From: Bhargavaea sp. CC-171006
GTDB taxonomy: Bacteria > Bacillota > Bacilli > Bacillales_A > Planococcaceae
DNA: 64,000 nt
Assembly: GCF_009761675.1 (NCBI RefSeq)
Contig: NZ_QUZH01000023.1
Span: 124,001-188,000 of the forward strand
Reading direction: 5' to 3'
Under the pieces are notes generated by a model. The model saw nothing but the letters and a program-made list of their open reading frames with translations. It had not been told where the DNA came from and searched no databases. The position numbers and the translations under genes were made by a program. Of this stretch, positions 36,357 through 45,806 are shown piece by piece. Positions within the stretch are counted from its first letter, which is position 1. Each line of letters begins with the position of its first letter.

Positions 36357-37579
36357 GACTGCACCTTCTCCGGCTGCTTCGCAGATTCGGCAGCTTTGTT
36401 GACGGATGCGTGGACTTTTGTCGGAAGGCCCCACAGCTCGATAAATCCGACGGCGGATGCGTGGTTGAACTCGTCTTCCTTCGTGTAGGTTGCGAGCTTC
36501 TCGTCATAGAGCGAGTTGTCCGACTTGCGGCCTTCGACGATTGCATGGCCTTTGAAGAGCTTCACGCGGACAGTACCGTTGACGAACTGCTGGGTCTCTT
36601 TCAGGAATGCCTGGAGCGCCTTGGTGAGCGGCGAGAACCAGAGGCCTTCATAGATGAGTTCCGTCAGCTTCTTGCTGATGACCGGCTTGAAGTGCGCGAG
36701 TTCCTTCACGAGCGTGATGTCTTCCAGCTCTTTGTGCGCAGTCAGCAGCGTCATCGCCGCCGGGCACTCGTATACTTCGCGGGACTTGATGCCGACGAGG
36801 CGGTTCTCGACGTGGTCGATGCGGCCGACGCCGTGCTTGCCCGCCAGTTCGTTCAGCTCGAGGATCAGTTCATGCAGTTCTTTCTTCTCGCCGTTCAGCG
36901 AAACCGGAACCCCTTTGACAAACTCCAGCTCGATGACGTCCGGTGTATCCGGTGCATCTTCGATGGAAGCAGTCAGGTCGTATGCATCTTCCGGAGGCGC
37001 GATCCACGGGTTCTCGAGGATGCCGCATTCGTTCGCACGGCCCCACAGATTCTGGTCGATCGAGTATGGGCTGTCGAGGTTGATCGGAATCGGGATATTG
37101 CGCTCTTTCGCATATTCAATCTCTTCCTCACGTGACCAGCTCCATTCGCGGACCGGTGCAACCACTTCCAGGGACGGATCAAGCGCGTTGATCGATACTT
37201 CGAAGCGGACCTGATCGTTCCCTTTGCCGGTGCAGCCGTGTGCCACCGCAGTCGCGCCGGTTTCATGCGCGATTTCGACGAGCTTCTTCGAAATGAGCGG
37301 GCGCGACAGCGCGGAGACGAGCGGGTATTTGTTTTCGTACATCGTGTGACCCTGGAGCGAAGTGAGGACGAACTCCTCGGCGAACTCTTTTTTCGCGTCG
37401 ATCATGTAGCTTTCGGAAGCGCCGACTTCAAGCGCCTTATTTTTGACGAAATCCAGGTCTTTCCCTTCACCGACATCGAGGCAGACCGCGACAACGTCAT
37501 ATCCTTTTTCCTTGAGCCACGCAATTGCAACCGATGTATCCAGACCGCCAGAGTAGGCGAGAACGACTTTCTTAGCCAT
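36353..37579 (-). CDS. argG: Argininosuccinate synthase ArgG
   Basis: A 408-residue ATP-dependent ligase with the N-type pyrophosphatase loop [14 protein letters not shown], and the conserved [14 protein letters not shown] and [13 protein letters not shown]. It joins citrulline and aspartate. First gene of argGH. Start with GGAGGG upstream; ARG-box-like words lie 15-65 bp upstream. Confidence 0.97.
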   Translation of the reverse strand: MAKKVVLAYSGGLDTSVAIAWLKEKGYDVVAVCLDVGEGKDLDFVKNKALEVGASESYMIDAKKEFAEEFVLTSLQGHTMYENKYPLVSALSRPLISKKLVEIAHETGATAVAHGCTGKGNDQVRFEVSINALDPSLEVVAPVREWSWSREEEIEYAKERNIPIPINLDSPYSIDQNLWGRANECGILENPWIAPPEDAYDLTASIEDAPDTPDVIELEFVKGVPVSLNGEKKELHELILELNELAGKHGVGRIDHVENRLVGIKSREVYECPAAMTLLTAHKELEDITLVKELAHFKPVISKKLTELIYEGLWFSPLTKALQAFLKETQQFVNGTVRVKLFKGHAIVEGRKSDNSLYDEKLATYTKEDEFNHASAVGFIELWGLPTKVHASVNKAAESAKQPEKVQS

Positions 37580-37594
37580 AGTGAATCCCTCCGT

Positions 37595-37656
37595 GTATGT
37601 TTATTCATAATATACATGTTTTATTCATGAGAGAATCATAACATGGAATAAACATC
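37595..37656 (-). promoter_or_regulatory. ARG-box-like operator region of argGH
   Basis: On the minus strand TATGAATAAACATA (37595-37608) and CATGAATAAAACATG (37615-37629) match the half-conserved ARG box bound by AhrC/ArgR in Bacillus (CATGAATAAAAATKCAAK type); a third AATAAACAT occurs in the other orientation at 37647. The minus-strand TATATT around 37608-37613 is a plausible -10 inside the operator. Confidence 0.65.
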
Positions 37657-37690
37657 GACGCAAGGAAATGTTTATGCAATTTCAAAGAAA

Positions 37691-37717
37691 ACAAAAAGAG
37701 CTGCCCTAAGGCCGCTC
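37691..37717 (-). terminator. Terminator of the His/Asp/Arg-rich gene
   Basis: GAGCTGCC (37698-37705) and GGCCGCTC (37710-37717) pair with one mismatch; TTTTTGTTTTC follows on the minus strand. Confidence 0.75.
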
Positions 37718-37759
37718 CCCACAATGTTTCTCCGGTGTGCAAGGCAATGATTTGGGCGC

Positions 37760-38140
37760 TTAATAAAAGCCGTATCCATACGGATGGCTGTCATAAGCGG
37801 AATGCAAAGGCTGCTGATATGGATACGGTTGAGAAAATGGATATGAATAATAATCGCCGTATGGATATTGCGGATACAACGCGCTTCCGATCAGGCTGCC
37901 CGCAAACCCGAATAAAGATTCTTCGTATCCGCTCCAACGGCCCCGATTCCTCCGCCGGTTCCAATCATGATCGTCATGGTGGCGCCGGTTCCAATCCCGA
38001 TGCCTATCCCTGCCGTGGTCATGGCGCCGCCATCGGTCATGATCCCAGTACCAGTCATGGTCATGGTGCCGGTGTCTGTCCTGCCAGAAATCCCTGTGAT
38101 CCCAATCCCGGTCATGGTGCCGTTCATAATTTCTGGTCAT
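37760..38140 (-). CDS. Low-complexity His/Asp/Arg/Trp-rich protein
   Basis: A 126-residue protein in two parts. Residues 1-70 are almost only His, Asp, Arg, Trp and Asn (for example DRDWDHRDFWQDRHRHHDHD). Residues 71-126 form a Gly/Tyr/Pro-rich tail (LFGFAGSLIGSALYPQYPYG, then YSYPFSQPYPYQQP). AGGGGGT lies upstream of the ATG and a terminator follows. Such composition recalls spore coat or metal-binding proteins, but I cannot name a family. Its monotonous code also opens frames on the other strand, which I regard as shadows. Confidence 0.65.
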   Translation of the reverse strand: MTRNYERHHDRDWDHRDFWQDRHRHHDHDWYWDHDRWRRHDHGRDRHRDWNRRHHDDHDWNRRRNRGRWSGYEESLFGFAGSLIGSALYPQYPYGDYYSYPFSQPYPYQQPLHSAYDSHPYGYGFY

Positions 38141-38247
38141 CTGTCATACCCCCTATCCCGCATATCCTATTCACAAAGGGGTTCGGGTCAAAGGGCGATT
38201 GCCTACGAAGCGTTGTCTGCCGGTATGAGGAAGACAAAATCAAAGGC

Positions 38248-39000
38248 TTATTTTTTTTCGAAAAAATTCCGCCCGATCTTTTCGGTTAGATTGGGGGCGA
38301 TCGAATGGATCCGGGTGACGGCGGCCATATACCAGGGTAGGTCCACCTCACGGATCGGCCGGCCCATCACGGTGATGATCGCTTTTGAGACTTGCTCGGG
38401 CGAGATCATATAGCCCTTCATGGATTCCCGGTACCGGGATCCCGGGGTGACGTGGTCGAGGAATGGCGTATCGACCGGGCCGGGATTGACCGTCGTCACC
38501 TCGAGTCCATGAGCGGCCATCTCAAGCCGGAGCGCGTCCGCATATCCGAGGATGGCGCCTTTGGATGCCGAATAGACGGCAGTTTTCTTTGTCGACACCT
38601 TTCCCGCCGCGGAGGCGATGAAAATGATATGGCCGCTTCCCCGCTCGATCATGCCGGGGAGAATCCGGCTGAGAAGCTTCATCGGAGAGACAGAATTAAC
38701 CTCCATCGTCTGTGAGATATCTGTATCGGTAAGTTCATGTGCATGAAGGAATGTGCCGACCCCCGCGCCGAAAATGACCACGTCGGGTGCCCCTGCCGCA
38801 GCCGTGACCCGGTCCAGCCCTTCCTTCGTGGTCAGGTCCGATTCGATGACACCCGCCCCCATCTTGTACAGATGGGAAAGGATATCGGGGTTCCGGCCTG
38901 TCGCGAGTACGAGATGGCCTTCGCGTAGAAGGTCCTTTACAACAGCCCGGCCGATGCCGCCCGTCGCCCCGGTGACCAGCACCCGCTTATGCTTTTTCAT
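38248..39000 (-). CDS. yqjQ: Short-chain dehydrogenase (YqjQ-like)
   Basis: A 250-residue classical SDR: cofactor loop TGATGGIGRA, NNAG-equivalent FGAGVG, catalytic Ser in IASAAGKVST, Tyr-x3-Lys in YSASKGAI, and PGPVDTPF. Substrate unknown; a similar gene pair yqjP-yqjQ exists in B. subtilis. Its start overlaps the end of the MBL-fold gene by 14 nt. Confidence 0.88.
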   Translation of the reverse strand: MKKHKRVLVTGATGGIGRAVVKDLLREGHLVLATGRNPDILSHLYKMGAGVIESDLTTKEGLDRVTAAAGAPDVVIFGAGVGTFLHAHELTDTDISQTMEVNSVSPMKLLSRILPGMIERGSGHIIFIASAAGKVSTKKTAVYSASKGAILGYADALRLEMAAHGLEVTTVNPGPVDTPFLDHVTPGSRYRESMKGYMISPEQVSKAIITVMGRPIREVDLPWYMAAVTRIHSIAPNLTEKIGRNFFEKK

Positions 39001-39934
39001 AATAAAGTACACCATCCTCTTTTCTTGTTTCCGTTACCAGCCCTTCTGCGGCCAGCCAGTCGGTCTGTCCGATTGTTTCAGAAAGCGTGAGGCCGAGTTC
39101 CCGCTCATAGGCATGAGGAAACAGCCGCTTCGTCAGTTCATAGATCGTCTTCGGCCCGTCCGAGAGCATGTCCAGCACGGCGTGGGCCCGTTCCTTCTGC
39201 TGGCCGAGCCGGCTTGAGACAAGTTCCGTGATTCCCCGGACCCCTTCCCCGTGCCCCGGATGGATGAGGGTGACGGGGAGCTCCGCTACACGGCGCATTG
39301 AATCATTGTAGAGAAGAAGCGACCGCGGGCGGTCTTCTTCCGGATCGAGCGGGGGCTCGATCAGCGGATTGGAAGAAATCTTCCCGAGTATGAGATCGCC
39401 GCCGATCATCTCCCCGTCCCGTTCATTAAAGAAGACAAGGTGGCTTTGGGCATGTCCGAGTGTTTCCATCACCGTCCACCCCGGATGTCCCGGGACATCT
39501 TCCCCGTCTTCCAGCACGCCGTCAAGCGGACGTTTCCCGATGTATTCCACAGGGCGCTTCATCTTCTTCACCCAGTGATGATCAGAGTCCGGCACGCCCT
39601 CTTCCTTGAGACATTCCAGATAAAACCGGTCATGCCACCGGAAAAATGCCTCGTCACGGACCAGCCAAGGTTCGTTGTACCTGTGACCGAGCAGGCGGGC
39701 GCGTTCAAACCGTTCGACGAGCCCGCTGTGGTCGGGGTGATGATGCGTAAGGATGACTTGCTCGATATCACGGGGTGCGTAGCCTGCCGCCTTCAGTCCG
39801 TATAACAGCGCTTCAGCAGCCTCCGGGGTATTGGTCCCTGCATCAAATAGCGTGAGCGCATCCCCCTTCATCAAGTATGCATTTACATCACCGACGGCAA
39901 ACGGCGTCGGCATCGTAATTTTATGGATAGTCAT
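38987..39934 (-). CDS. yqjP: Metallo-beta-lactamase fold hydrolase (YqjP-like)
   Basis: A 315-residue MBL-fold protein with the HHHPDHSG zinc motif (LTHHHPDHSGLVERF), TLGHAQSHLVFF, GDLILG and HPGHGEGV ligands; the C-terminal ~90 residues form a winged-helix-like tail as in LACTB2-type hydrolases. Likely a thioesterase or nuclease of unknown target. GGAGGGG lies upstream of the ATG at 39934. Divergent from the T-box-proI unit. Confidence 0.9.
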   Translation of the reverse strand: MTIHKITMPTPFAVGDVNAYLMKGDALTLFDAGTNTPEAAEALLYGLKAAGYAPRDIEQVILTHHHPDHSGLVERFERARLLGHRYNEPWLVRDEAFFRWHDRFYLECLKEEGVPDSDHHWVKKMKRPVEYIGKRPLDGVLEDGEDVPGHPGWTVMETLGHAQSHLVFFNERDGEMIGGDLILGKISSNPLIEPPLDPEEDRPRSLLLYNDSMRRVAELPVTLIHPGHGEGVRGITELVSSRLGQQKERAHAVLDMLSDGPKTIYELTKRLFPHAYERELGLTLSETIGQTDWLAAEGLVTETRKEDGVLYYEKA

Positions 39935-40001
39935 CGGATCCCCTCCGGAAAATGAATGGTCGTTCATCCATTTTACACAAGCGACTTCTTTACGTCACCT
40001 G

Positions 40002-40031
40002 TTGACTTTGCCGGTCAGGCATGCCTATAAT
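40002..40031 (+). promoter_or_regulatory. Sigma-A promoter of proI
   Basis: TTGACT (40002-40007), 18-bp spacer, TATAAT (40026-40031), just upstream of the T-box leader. Confidence 0.8.
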
Positions 40032-40039
40032 CGCACTAA

Positions 40040-40300
40040 TCAAATGAACGGACGCTCCGACGAAGACCAGTACGGGCGGTGATGGCGCACAGAAAATGCG
40101 GTCACCGGATGAGAGCCGCATCCCCTCTCCCGCCCCGAACCTGCTTCCGAGCCGCCATGGAAACATGGCCGTATCCCGCTGCGTTAAAGGGGAGAAGAGT
40201 TGCGCCGGCCAGTCCGGCGAACAAAGGTGGTACCGCGGAAACCGATGCGTTTTCGTCCTTTTCATGATGAACATCATGAGGGACGGAAGCGCATTTTTTA
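40040..40300 (+). promoter_or_regulatory. T-box leader, proline specific (CCT specifier)
   Basis: The T-box proper, AAAGGTGGTACCGCGG, is at 40223-40238. The stem I AGTA motif lies at 40069-40072 and the GGATGAGAGCCG distal element at 40106-40118. The specifier loop reads GAA-CCT-GC with the codon CCT (Pro) at 40140-40142. The terminator pairs ATGCGTTTTCGTCC (40245-40258) with GGACGGAAGCGCAT (40281-40294) before a T-run. Uncharged tRNA-Pro should switch on proI, the enzyme that makes proline, which confirms the specifier reading. Confidence 0.94.
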
Positions 40301-40324
40301 TTTTACCGGAGGAGATGATCAGAA

Positions 40325-41134
40325 GTGAAAAACGTACTATTTATCGGCGCCGGTTCAATGGCGGAGGCGATCATCGCCGGCATCACATCAAACGGAGCTG
40401 TGGAACCGGCTTCCGTATTCGTCATGAATAAGTCGGACCAGGCCCGCCTGGAGGAACTCAGGGACAAATACGGCATCACTCCTGTCAGGACCGGCGACCC
40501 GGAAATCAAACAGGCGGAACTGGCCGTCTTCGCGACCAAGCCGAAGGATGCCCGTCAGGCGATGGATGATGTGGCGGAGCAGCTGAATCCGTCTGCGGCT
40601 GTCCTTTCCGTCATGGCCGGTATTCCGATCAGCCTGTTTGAAGAAAAACTCGGAAACCGTCCGGTCGCCCGTTCCATGCCGAACACATCGGCCACAATCG
40701 GCCTTGCCGCAACCGGGGTCGCGATGAACGAGGATGTCGGCGACATAGTACGGCGCAACATCCTCTCGCTGCTCGGCTCGATCGGTCTCGTGAAAGAAGT
40801 CGAGGAGGATGAGCTCCATCTGATTACCGCATTGGCGGGAAGCGGCCCGGCCTACGTTTATTATTTCGCCGAAGCACTTGAGGAAGCGGCCACCACGTCC
40901 GGTCTTTGCGGGACCGACGCCCGAGAGCTGATCGTACAGGTGCTCGAGGGGGCAGCCGCGATGCTGAAGAGGAAAACGGGCGAGCCTGCGGAACTCAGGG
41001 AGCATGTGACAAGCCCGGGCGGAACGACGGCAGCGGGCATCCGTGCACTCGACGATGCAGGATTCAGAGAGGCGGTCGCATCCTGCATCCAGGCAGCGGA
41101 AAATCGCTCCCGCGAGCTTGCGAACGGACAGTGA
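40325..41134 (+). CDS. proI: Pyrroline-5-carboxylate reductase
   Basis: A 269-residue NAD(P)H enzyme: Rossmann motif FIGAGSMAEAIIAG, and C-terminal signature LAGSGPAYVYYFAEALEEA with the TSPGGTTAAGIRALD block. It makes proline from pyrroline-5-carboxylate. GTG start after GGAGGAGATGATC. B. subtilis proI is T-box controlled and sits between yqjP and namA, as here. Confidence 0.95.
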   Translation: MKNVLFIGAGSMAEAIIAGITSNGAVEPASVFVMNKSDQARLEELRDKYGITPVRTGDPEIKQAELAVFATKPKDARQAMDDVAEQLNPSAAVLSVMAGIPISLFEEKLGNRPVARSMPNTSATIGLAATGVAMNEDVGDIVRRNILSLLGSIGLVKEVEEDELHLITALAGSGPAYVYYFAEALEEAATTSGLCGTDARELIVQVLEGAAAMLKRKTGEPAELREHVTSPGGTTAAGIRALDDAGFREAVASCIQAAENRSRELANGQ

Positions 41135-41186
41135 ACGGCCCGGTTGATAGAATAGATAGGTATTCTATCGGAAAAGGGTGATTGTT

Positions 41187-42203
41187 TTGGCAAAGCTGTT
41201 TGAACCGATTGAAATCAGAGGCGTGACTCTCCGCAACCGGATCGTCATGTCGCCGATGTGCATGTATTCCTGTCCTGAACAGGACGGAAAGGTCCAGGAC
41301 TGGCACCTCGTCCACTACCCGTCGCGCGCCGTCGGAGGAGCGGGGCTCCTCATCGTCGAAGCGACAGCGGTACAGCCTGAAGGACGGATTTCGAATGAAG
41401 ACCTCGGCATCTGGGAGGATGGACATACCGAAGGGCTGAAGCACCTTACCCGACTCATCAGGCAGCACGGATCCGCGGCGGGCATCCAGCTTGCTCATGC
41501 GGGACGGAAATCAGAGACGGACGGGGACATTTTCGCCCCTTCCGCGATCGCCTTCAGCGACCGCTACAAGACGCCGAAGGAAATGTCGGAAGACGATATC
41601 CGGAAAACCGTCTCGGCATTCCGCGATGCGGCCGTCCGGGCCAAGGAAGCGGGCTTTGATGTGATCGAACTGCACGGTGCACACGGCTACCTGCTGAACG
41701 AATTTCTGTCCCCGCTGTCGAACAGGCGGACGGACAGGTACGGCGGGAGCGCAGAAAACCGCTACCGCATCGTACGGGAAACAGTCGATGCGGTACGCGA
41801 AGTGTGGAGCGGTCCCCTCTTCGTCCGGATCTCCGCAAGCGACTATACCGACGGCGGCATGACGCCTGAAGATTATGTGCAGATGGCAGAATGGATGAAG
41901 GAACAGGGTGTCGACCTCATCGACGTGAGTTCGGGAGCAGTCGTACCGGCGAGGATCAGCCCATACCCCGGCTATCAGGTCCCGTTCTCCGAAACGGTAC
42001 GGAACGGTGCGGGCATCCTGACCGGTGCGGTCGGACTCATCGAGGAGCCGGCGCATGCGGAAGAAATCGTGCAGAACGGGCGCGCGGACCTTGTCCTTCT
42101 CGGGCGGGAGCTGCTCCGCGATCCGTATTGGCCAAGACGCGCCGCCAAGGAACTCGGCGCGGAGATCCAGGCGCCTGTCCAGTACGAGCGCGGCTGGAAC
42201 TGA
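41187..42203 (+). CDS. namA: NADPH dehydrogenase NamA (Old Yellow Enzyme family)
   Basis: A 338-residue FMN-dependent ene-reductase close to B. subtilis Yqj[26 protein letters not shown] with the FMN Cys, active-site pair in [16 protein letters not shown] (His/His), [10 protein letters not shown] and the C-terminal VQYERGW contributing Arg to the neighbour subunit. It reduces activated C=C bonds and nitro compounds. The TTG at 41187 is chosen from the family's usual MA(R)KLF start and the site AAGGGTG. It follows proI by 52 bp. Confidence 0.94.
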   Translation: MAKLFEPIEIRGVTLRNRIVMSPMCMYSCPEQDGKVQDWHLVHYPSRAVGGAGLLIVEATAVQPEGRISNEDLGIWEDGHTEGLKHLTRLIRQHGSAAGIQLAHAGRKSETDGDIFAPSAIAFSDRYKTPKEMSEDDIRKTVSAFRDAAVRAKEAGFDVIELHGAHGYLLNEFLSPLSNRRTDRYGGSAENRYRIVRETVDAVREVWSGPLFVRISASDYTDGGMTPEDYVQMAEWMKEQGVDLIDVSSGAVVPARISPYPGYQVPFSETVRNGAGILTGAVGLIEEPAHAEEIVQNGRADLVLLGRELLRDPYWPRRAAKELGAEIQAPVQYERGWN

Positions 42204-42229
42204 TAAGACCATAGTTGAATAGGAAAGAC

Positions 42230-42271
42230 GAAAAAACGTGATCCCGCTCATTAAACGGGATCACGTTTTTG
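42230..42271. terminator. Bidirectional terminator between namA and helD
   Basis: AAAAACGTGATCCCG and CGGGATCACGTTTTT pair perfectly over 15 bp with a 9-nt loop. Confidence 0.93.
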
Positions 42272-42307
42272 GGTTAAGAACATGTTGCAGTACTTGAAGG
42301 CTTCAAA

Positions 42308-44644
42308 TCAGACCTGCAGGGTGCCTCCCCGGACTGCATCCTCGAGAAACGGGCTCGGCTCCCCCACACTGTACAGATGGAGTGCATGCATGGCCCGTGT
42401 ACATGCGGTATAAAAAAGCCTCCGAACGCTTTCGCCGCCATAGACTTCCCGGGAAGCGTTATAGATGATGACCGCATCGAATTCAATACCTTTGGATAGG
42501 TAAGACGGAATGACGACCACTCCCTGTTCATACTCCCCTGTTCCGTTCTTGATGAGCTTAAGCCCATCGATGGCGGACAATGATCCGTAAGCGTACAGGG
42601 CCTCTTCTGCAGATTGGCAGATCACCGCGATACTCTGATGCCCCTGACGCTGCAGGTCATGGACCCTACGGCCGATGCGGCTGTGCAGCTCTTTGAAATC
42701 GGAGACCTGTTCCAGGGATGGCCGCTCGCCGTCGCGGTCAAAAGGAATGATGGTTTCCCCTTGGGGGATCAGTTTCCGTGTGAATTCAATGATCGGCCTG
42801 GTGGACCGGTAGCTCCGGGTCAGATTCACCAGCTCTGTCTGATCAGGGCCGTAAAGTCCGGCGAGCATGCTGAAGTCCGTGCGGCCGTCGGCATGGGCAT
42901 AGATCGCCTGGTTAAAGTCCCCCAGCACCGTCATCTTTGCAACAGGAAACAGGTGTTTCAGAAATTCAAACTGGAAAGGTGTATAGTCCTGGGCCTCGTC
43001 GATGACGACATGCCTAATTGTATTGTTTGACTGAAAGCCCATGATCAGTTCCTTTAAAAACAGGAAAGGAGTGGCATCCTCATGGCTGAGCCGGGCGTCC
43101 TCAAGCATTGCCGCTGTCATCCGGCAGATATCCCCCCATTCCCCCGGCATCTCTCCTTGTGTCCACTGCCCAATCTTGGAAGGGTCATCAAACAACTGTC
43201 CGTACAGCGCTCCGAAATCGACGAACTGATAGGTACGGACAAGTTTGCGCAGAGGTTTGAGTTTCATGTGAACGACCAGCTTGGCCAGGGCCTGCGGCTC
43301 CATTTCATAGTCGGCAACAGCTTCTCTTGTAAATCCACGTTTCCCGGCAAGATAGCGGTGAGCCTTGAGATAGGCATCTTCACTGAGGATCTCGATTTCA
43401 TCCTGGACCCATTGCTTTTTCCATTCATCCTTCTGAAGGATTTTAAATTCTCCCAGCAGCCAGTCCTTCAGCTTTTCCAGACGGCTATGCAGGCGGAGTT
43501 CAGGGTCCTGACCGTAGAACTGTTCGGCCATTTGCTCAGCCGTAACAATCGGACGTCCTCTGAACGTCAACTCCCTGAAACGCATCCCCGATGATGCAAG
43601 TGACCGGCTGTACGATTTGATCGCTTCAATAAATTGGACGGACGATTTGAAGCGGATACTTTCCACCCTCGATCTTTTGGAGGCGGTGTCCGCGTCGCTC
43701 AGGACCGTCTCCAATTGACCGTAGGAAGTTTCAACTTGGAATTCATGGCCCAGCCGGTGTTCCAGATACTCCTGGAAAGTGACCTGCTGCATATTTTCTT
43801 CGCCGAGCTCCGGCAGAACGTTGGATACATAACTGCTGAACATCGTATTGGGGGAAAACAGAATGATCTGATCTGCATTCATGTGCTCCCGGTATTTATA
43901 TAGTAAATAAGCGATGCGCTGCAGGGCGGCCGACGTCTTCCCGCTGCCGGCGGCGCCATGGACGATCAGCAATCTTCCCCGATCATGGCGGATGATCCGG
44001 TTCTGGTCCTGCTGGATGGTCGCGACGATGTTATGCATCTGTTTATCGGTCCTTTTGCCGAGCACTTCCTGCAGCACTTCGTCTCCGATGGTGAGACTTG
44101 TATCAAACATGGATTCAAGGATGCCATTCCGGATGAGATACTGCCACTTGCCCTCCAGCGTGCCGCGTACGGTACCTCCCGGAGTCCCGTATTCTGCAGG
44201 TCCCGGCTGGCAGTCATAGTAGACACTGGAGACCGGAGCCCTCCAGTCGTACACCAGGAATTCCTCCCCGTCCGCATCAGTAAGAGAAGAGATTCCGATA
44301 TAGAAAGGTTCCGGGATGGATTCATCGTCCTCGGCAAAGTCAATCCGGCCAAAATAAGGAGATTCTTTCATTCTCTGCAGCGTCGACAACCGCCGGGACG
44401 CATGCCGGTGGGAGCCCTCGCTGACGGACAGCGCCTGAGCTTCCTGGCGCAGGCCGATGATGGTCTCAAGGTAATCATCGAATGTGTCGGTGTTCACCTT
44501 CACTTCGTCCCAGAAATGCCTCCTGATATTGACCACTTCATCTTTGCGTCTTGCCGTCTCTGCTTTCAGCCTTGCGATTTCTTTTGCAATGACGCCCATT
44601 ACAAGATCCGCCCGTTGCTGTTCGTGCCTGAATTCCGGGTTCAT
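42308..44644 (-). CDS. helD: RNA polymerase recycling helicase HelD
   Basis: A 778-residue UvrD/Rep-like ATPase, the length of B. subtilis HelD. N-terminal coiled-coil arm (ARLKAETARRKDEVVNIRRHFW), Walker A HGAAGSGKT near residue 229, Walker B VVIDEAQDYTPFQF, motif GDFNQAIYA, and C-terminal SKGIEFDAVIIYNAS. HelD inserts its arm into RNA polymerase and releases it from nucleic acid, using ATP. Ribosome site GGGAGG upstream. Ends at the shared terminator with namA. Confidence 0.93.
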   Translation of the reverse strand: MNPEFRHEQQRADLVMGVIAKEIARLKAETARRKDEVVNIRRHFWDEVKVNTDTFDDYLETIIGLRQEAQALSVSEGSHRHASRRLSTLQRMKESPYFGRIDFAEDDESIPEPFYIGISSLTDADGEEFLVYDWRAPVSSVYYDCQPGPAEYGTPGGTVRGTLEGKWQYLIRNGILESMFDTSLTIGDEVLQEVLGKRTDKQMHNIVATIQQDQNRIIRHDRGRLLIVHGAAGSGKTSAALQRIAYLLYKYREHMNADQIILFSPNTMFSSYVSNVLPELGEENMQQVTFQEYLEHRLGHEFQVETSYGQLETVLSDADTASKRSRVESIRFKSSVQFIEAIKSYSRSLASSGMRFRELTFRGRPIVTAEQMAEQFYGQDPELRLHSRLEKLKDWLLGEFKILQKDEWKKQWVQDEIEILSEDAYLKAHRYLAGKRGFTREAVADYEMEPQALAKLVVHMKLKPLRKLVRTYQFVDFGALYGQLFDDPSKIGQWTQGEMPGEWGDICRMTAAMLEDARLSHEDATPFLFLKELIMGFQSNNTIRHVVIDEAQDYTPFQFEFLKHLFPVAKMTVLGDFNQAIYAHADGRTDFSMLAGLYGPDQTELVNLTRSYRSTRPIIEFTRKLIPQGETIIPFDRDGERPSLEQVSDFKELHSRIGRRVHDLQRQGHQSIAVICQSAEEALYAYGSLSAIDGLKLIKNGTGEYEQGVVVIPSYLSKGIEFDAVIIYNASREVYGGESVRRLFYTACTRAMHALHLYSVGEPSPFLEDAVRGGTLQV

Positions 44645-44677
44645 GGCAAACCTCCCTGAAAAAATGTTGTAAAAGGC

Positions 44678-44807
44678 TTGACTTATTGACTGATGTTGAA
44701 TTATAGTTAAGATAGGGTAAGTGTTTCTGTTAACTGATTATAAGACGACATCCATACAACCATACCATAAAGCGCCCATTCCGTTCAATCGGATATGGGC
44801 GCTTTTT
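44678..44807 (+). ncRNA. Candidate small RNA between helD and rnz
   Basis: On the plus strand two overlapping promoter-like sets (TTGACT at 44678 with TATAGT at 44702, spacer 18; TTGACT at 44686 with TAAGAT at 44708, spacer 16) precede about 90 nt without an open frame, which ends in a strong terminator: AAAGCGCCCAT (44769-44779) pairs with ATGGGCGCTTT (44795-44805) followed by TTTTCATTTTTT. On the minus strand the hairpin has no T-run, so it does not serve rnz. No plus-strand gene is nearby. Confidence 0.45.
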
Positions 44808-44854
44808 CATTTTTTATTAAATTCGGACAGAGGACTTTCCCCAACTGCCCGCAT

Positions 44855-45805
44855 TTATTTGGATGGATAAAGCCGTCTTAACACGCCGTTTTTCCATTCA
44901 TACTCCGCTAGATCTTCCGCAATCTCCACTGGTGAGAATACCTGTGCCGCTTCCGCTGCCAAGTGTTCAGCGTCTTCGGGAAGGAAGCGTGCGCTGATAT
45001 GATTGGCGATCAGCGTCCCCGCCCCCGCCAGGCGCGCGGTTTTAGCGGCGTCCACAATCGTGGAATGCCCGTAGGGTCCTGCCAACTGGGCCGATTCCTG
45101 GTCAAACGTCGCTTCGTGGATGACGACGTCCGCATCCTGCGCAAGCTTGACGGCGTTGGCGGTGAATCGTGTGTCGCCCAGGATTGTGACAGTGAATCCG
45201 GGCTGCGGCGGGCCAGTGACATCCCGGCTTCTGACAACTGTCCCGTCTTCAAGAGTGATGTCCCTGCCTTCTTTCAGTTCACGCAACAGCGGTCCTTTTG
45301 GAACTCCGGATGCTTTTGCGTGGTCAATGAGCAGTTTTCCCGGCAGCGGCTTCTGCTCTATGCGGTAGCCGAAGCACGGTACCACATGATCAAGCGGAAG
45401 CGCACGGACAATGAAGGAATCATCCTCGAATATGGTTCCTTCATCCACTTCATGAATGGCCAGTTCATAGTTGAGATGAGTCCGGCTGATCCGGAGTGTC
45501 ACCTCAACCCATTCCCTGAGTCCCTTGGGCCCGTAAAGGTCAAGCCGCCCGGATCCTCCGAGGAACCCTCTTGAACCGAGCATGCCCGGAAGTCCGAAAA
45601 TATGGTCTCCGTGCAGATGTGTGATAAAGACTTTCTCCAGCTTCCGCGGTTTTAATGTCGTGTGAAGCATCTTATGCTGGGTGGCCTCTCCGCAGTCGAA
45701 TAGCCAGAAGCTCCCCCGCTCCTCCAGAAGCTTCAGTGCAAGTGCACTCGTGTTCCGCTGTTTGGACGGCATGCCCGCGCCTGTCCCCAAAAATTGTATC
45801 TGCAT
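44855..45805 (-). CDS. rnz: Ribonuclease Z
   Basis: A 316-residue MBL-fold tRNA 3'-processing endonuclease: zinc motif THLHGDHIFGLPG (His63, His65, Asp67, His68), the PxKxR-type loop KPRKLEK, exosite residues between residues 150-200, and HEATF, GHST, and HISAR motifs. It cuts tRNA precursors without encoded CCA. Starts two bases after the dinB stop, so both are cotranscribed. Confidence 0.95.
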   Translation of the reverse strand: MQIQFLGTGAGMPSKQRNTSALALKLLEERGSFWLFDCGEATQHKMLHTTLKPRKLEKVFITHLHGDHIFGLPGMLGSRGFLGGSGRLDLYGPKGLREWVEVTLRISRTHLNYELAIHEVDEGTIFEDDSFIVRALPLDHVVPCFGYRIEQKPLPGKLLIDHAKASGVPKGPLLRELKEGRDITLEDGTVVRSRDVTGPPQPGFTVTILGDTRFTANAVKLAQDADVVIHEATFDQESAQLAGPYGHSTIVDAAKTARLAGAGTLIANHISARFLPEDAEHLAAEAAQVFSPVEIAEDLAEYEWKNGVLRRLYPSK

Positions 45806-45806
45806 G

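Noticed and set aside
37967-38413. A plus-strand frame of repeated Met/Val/Pro over the His-rich gene
   Set aside because: It is the reading of His/Asp codons in another frame and strand; it crosses the intergenic gap and has no ribosome site.
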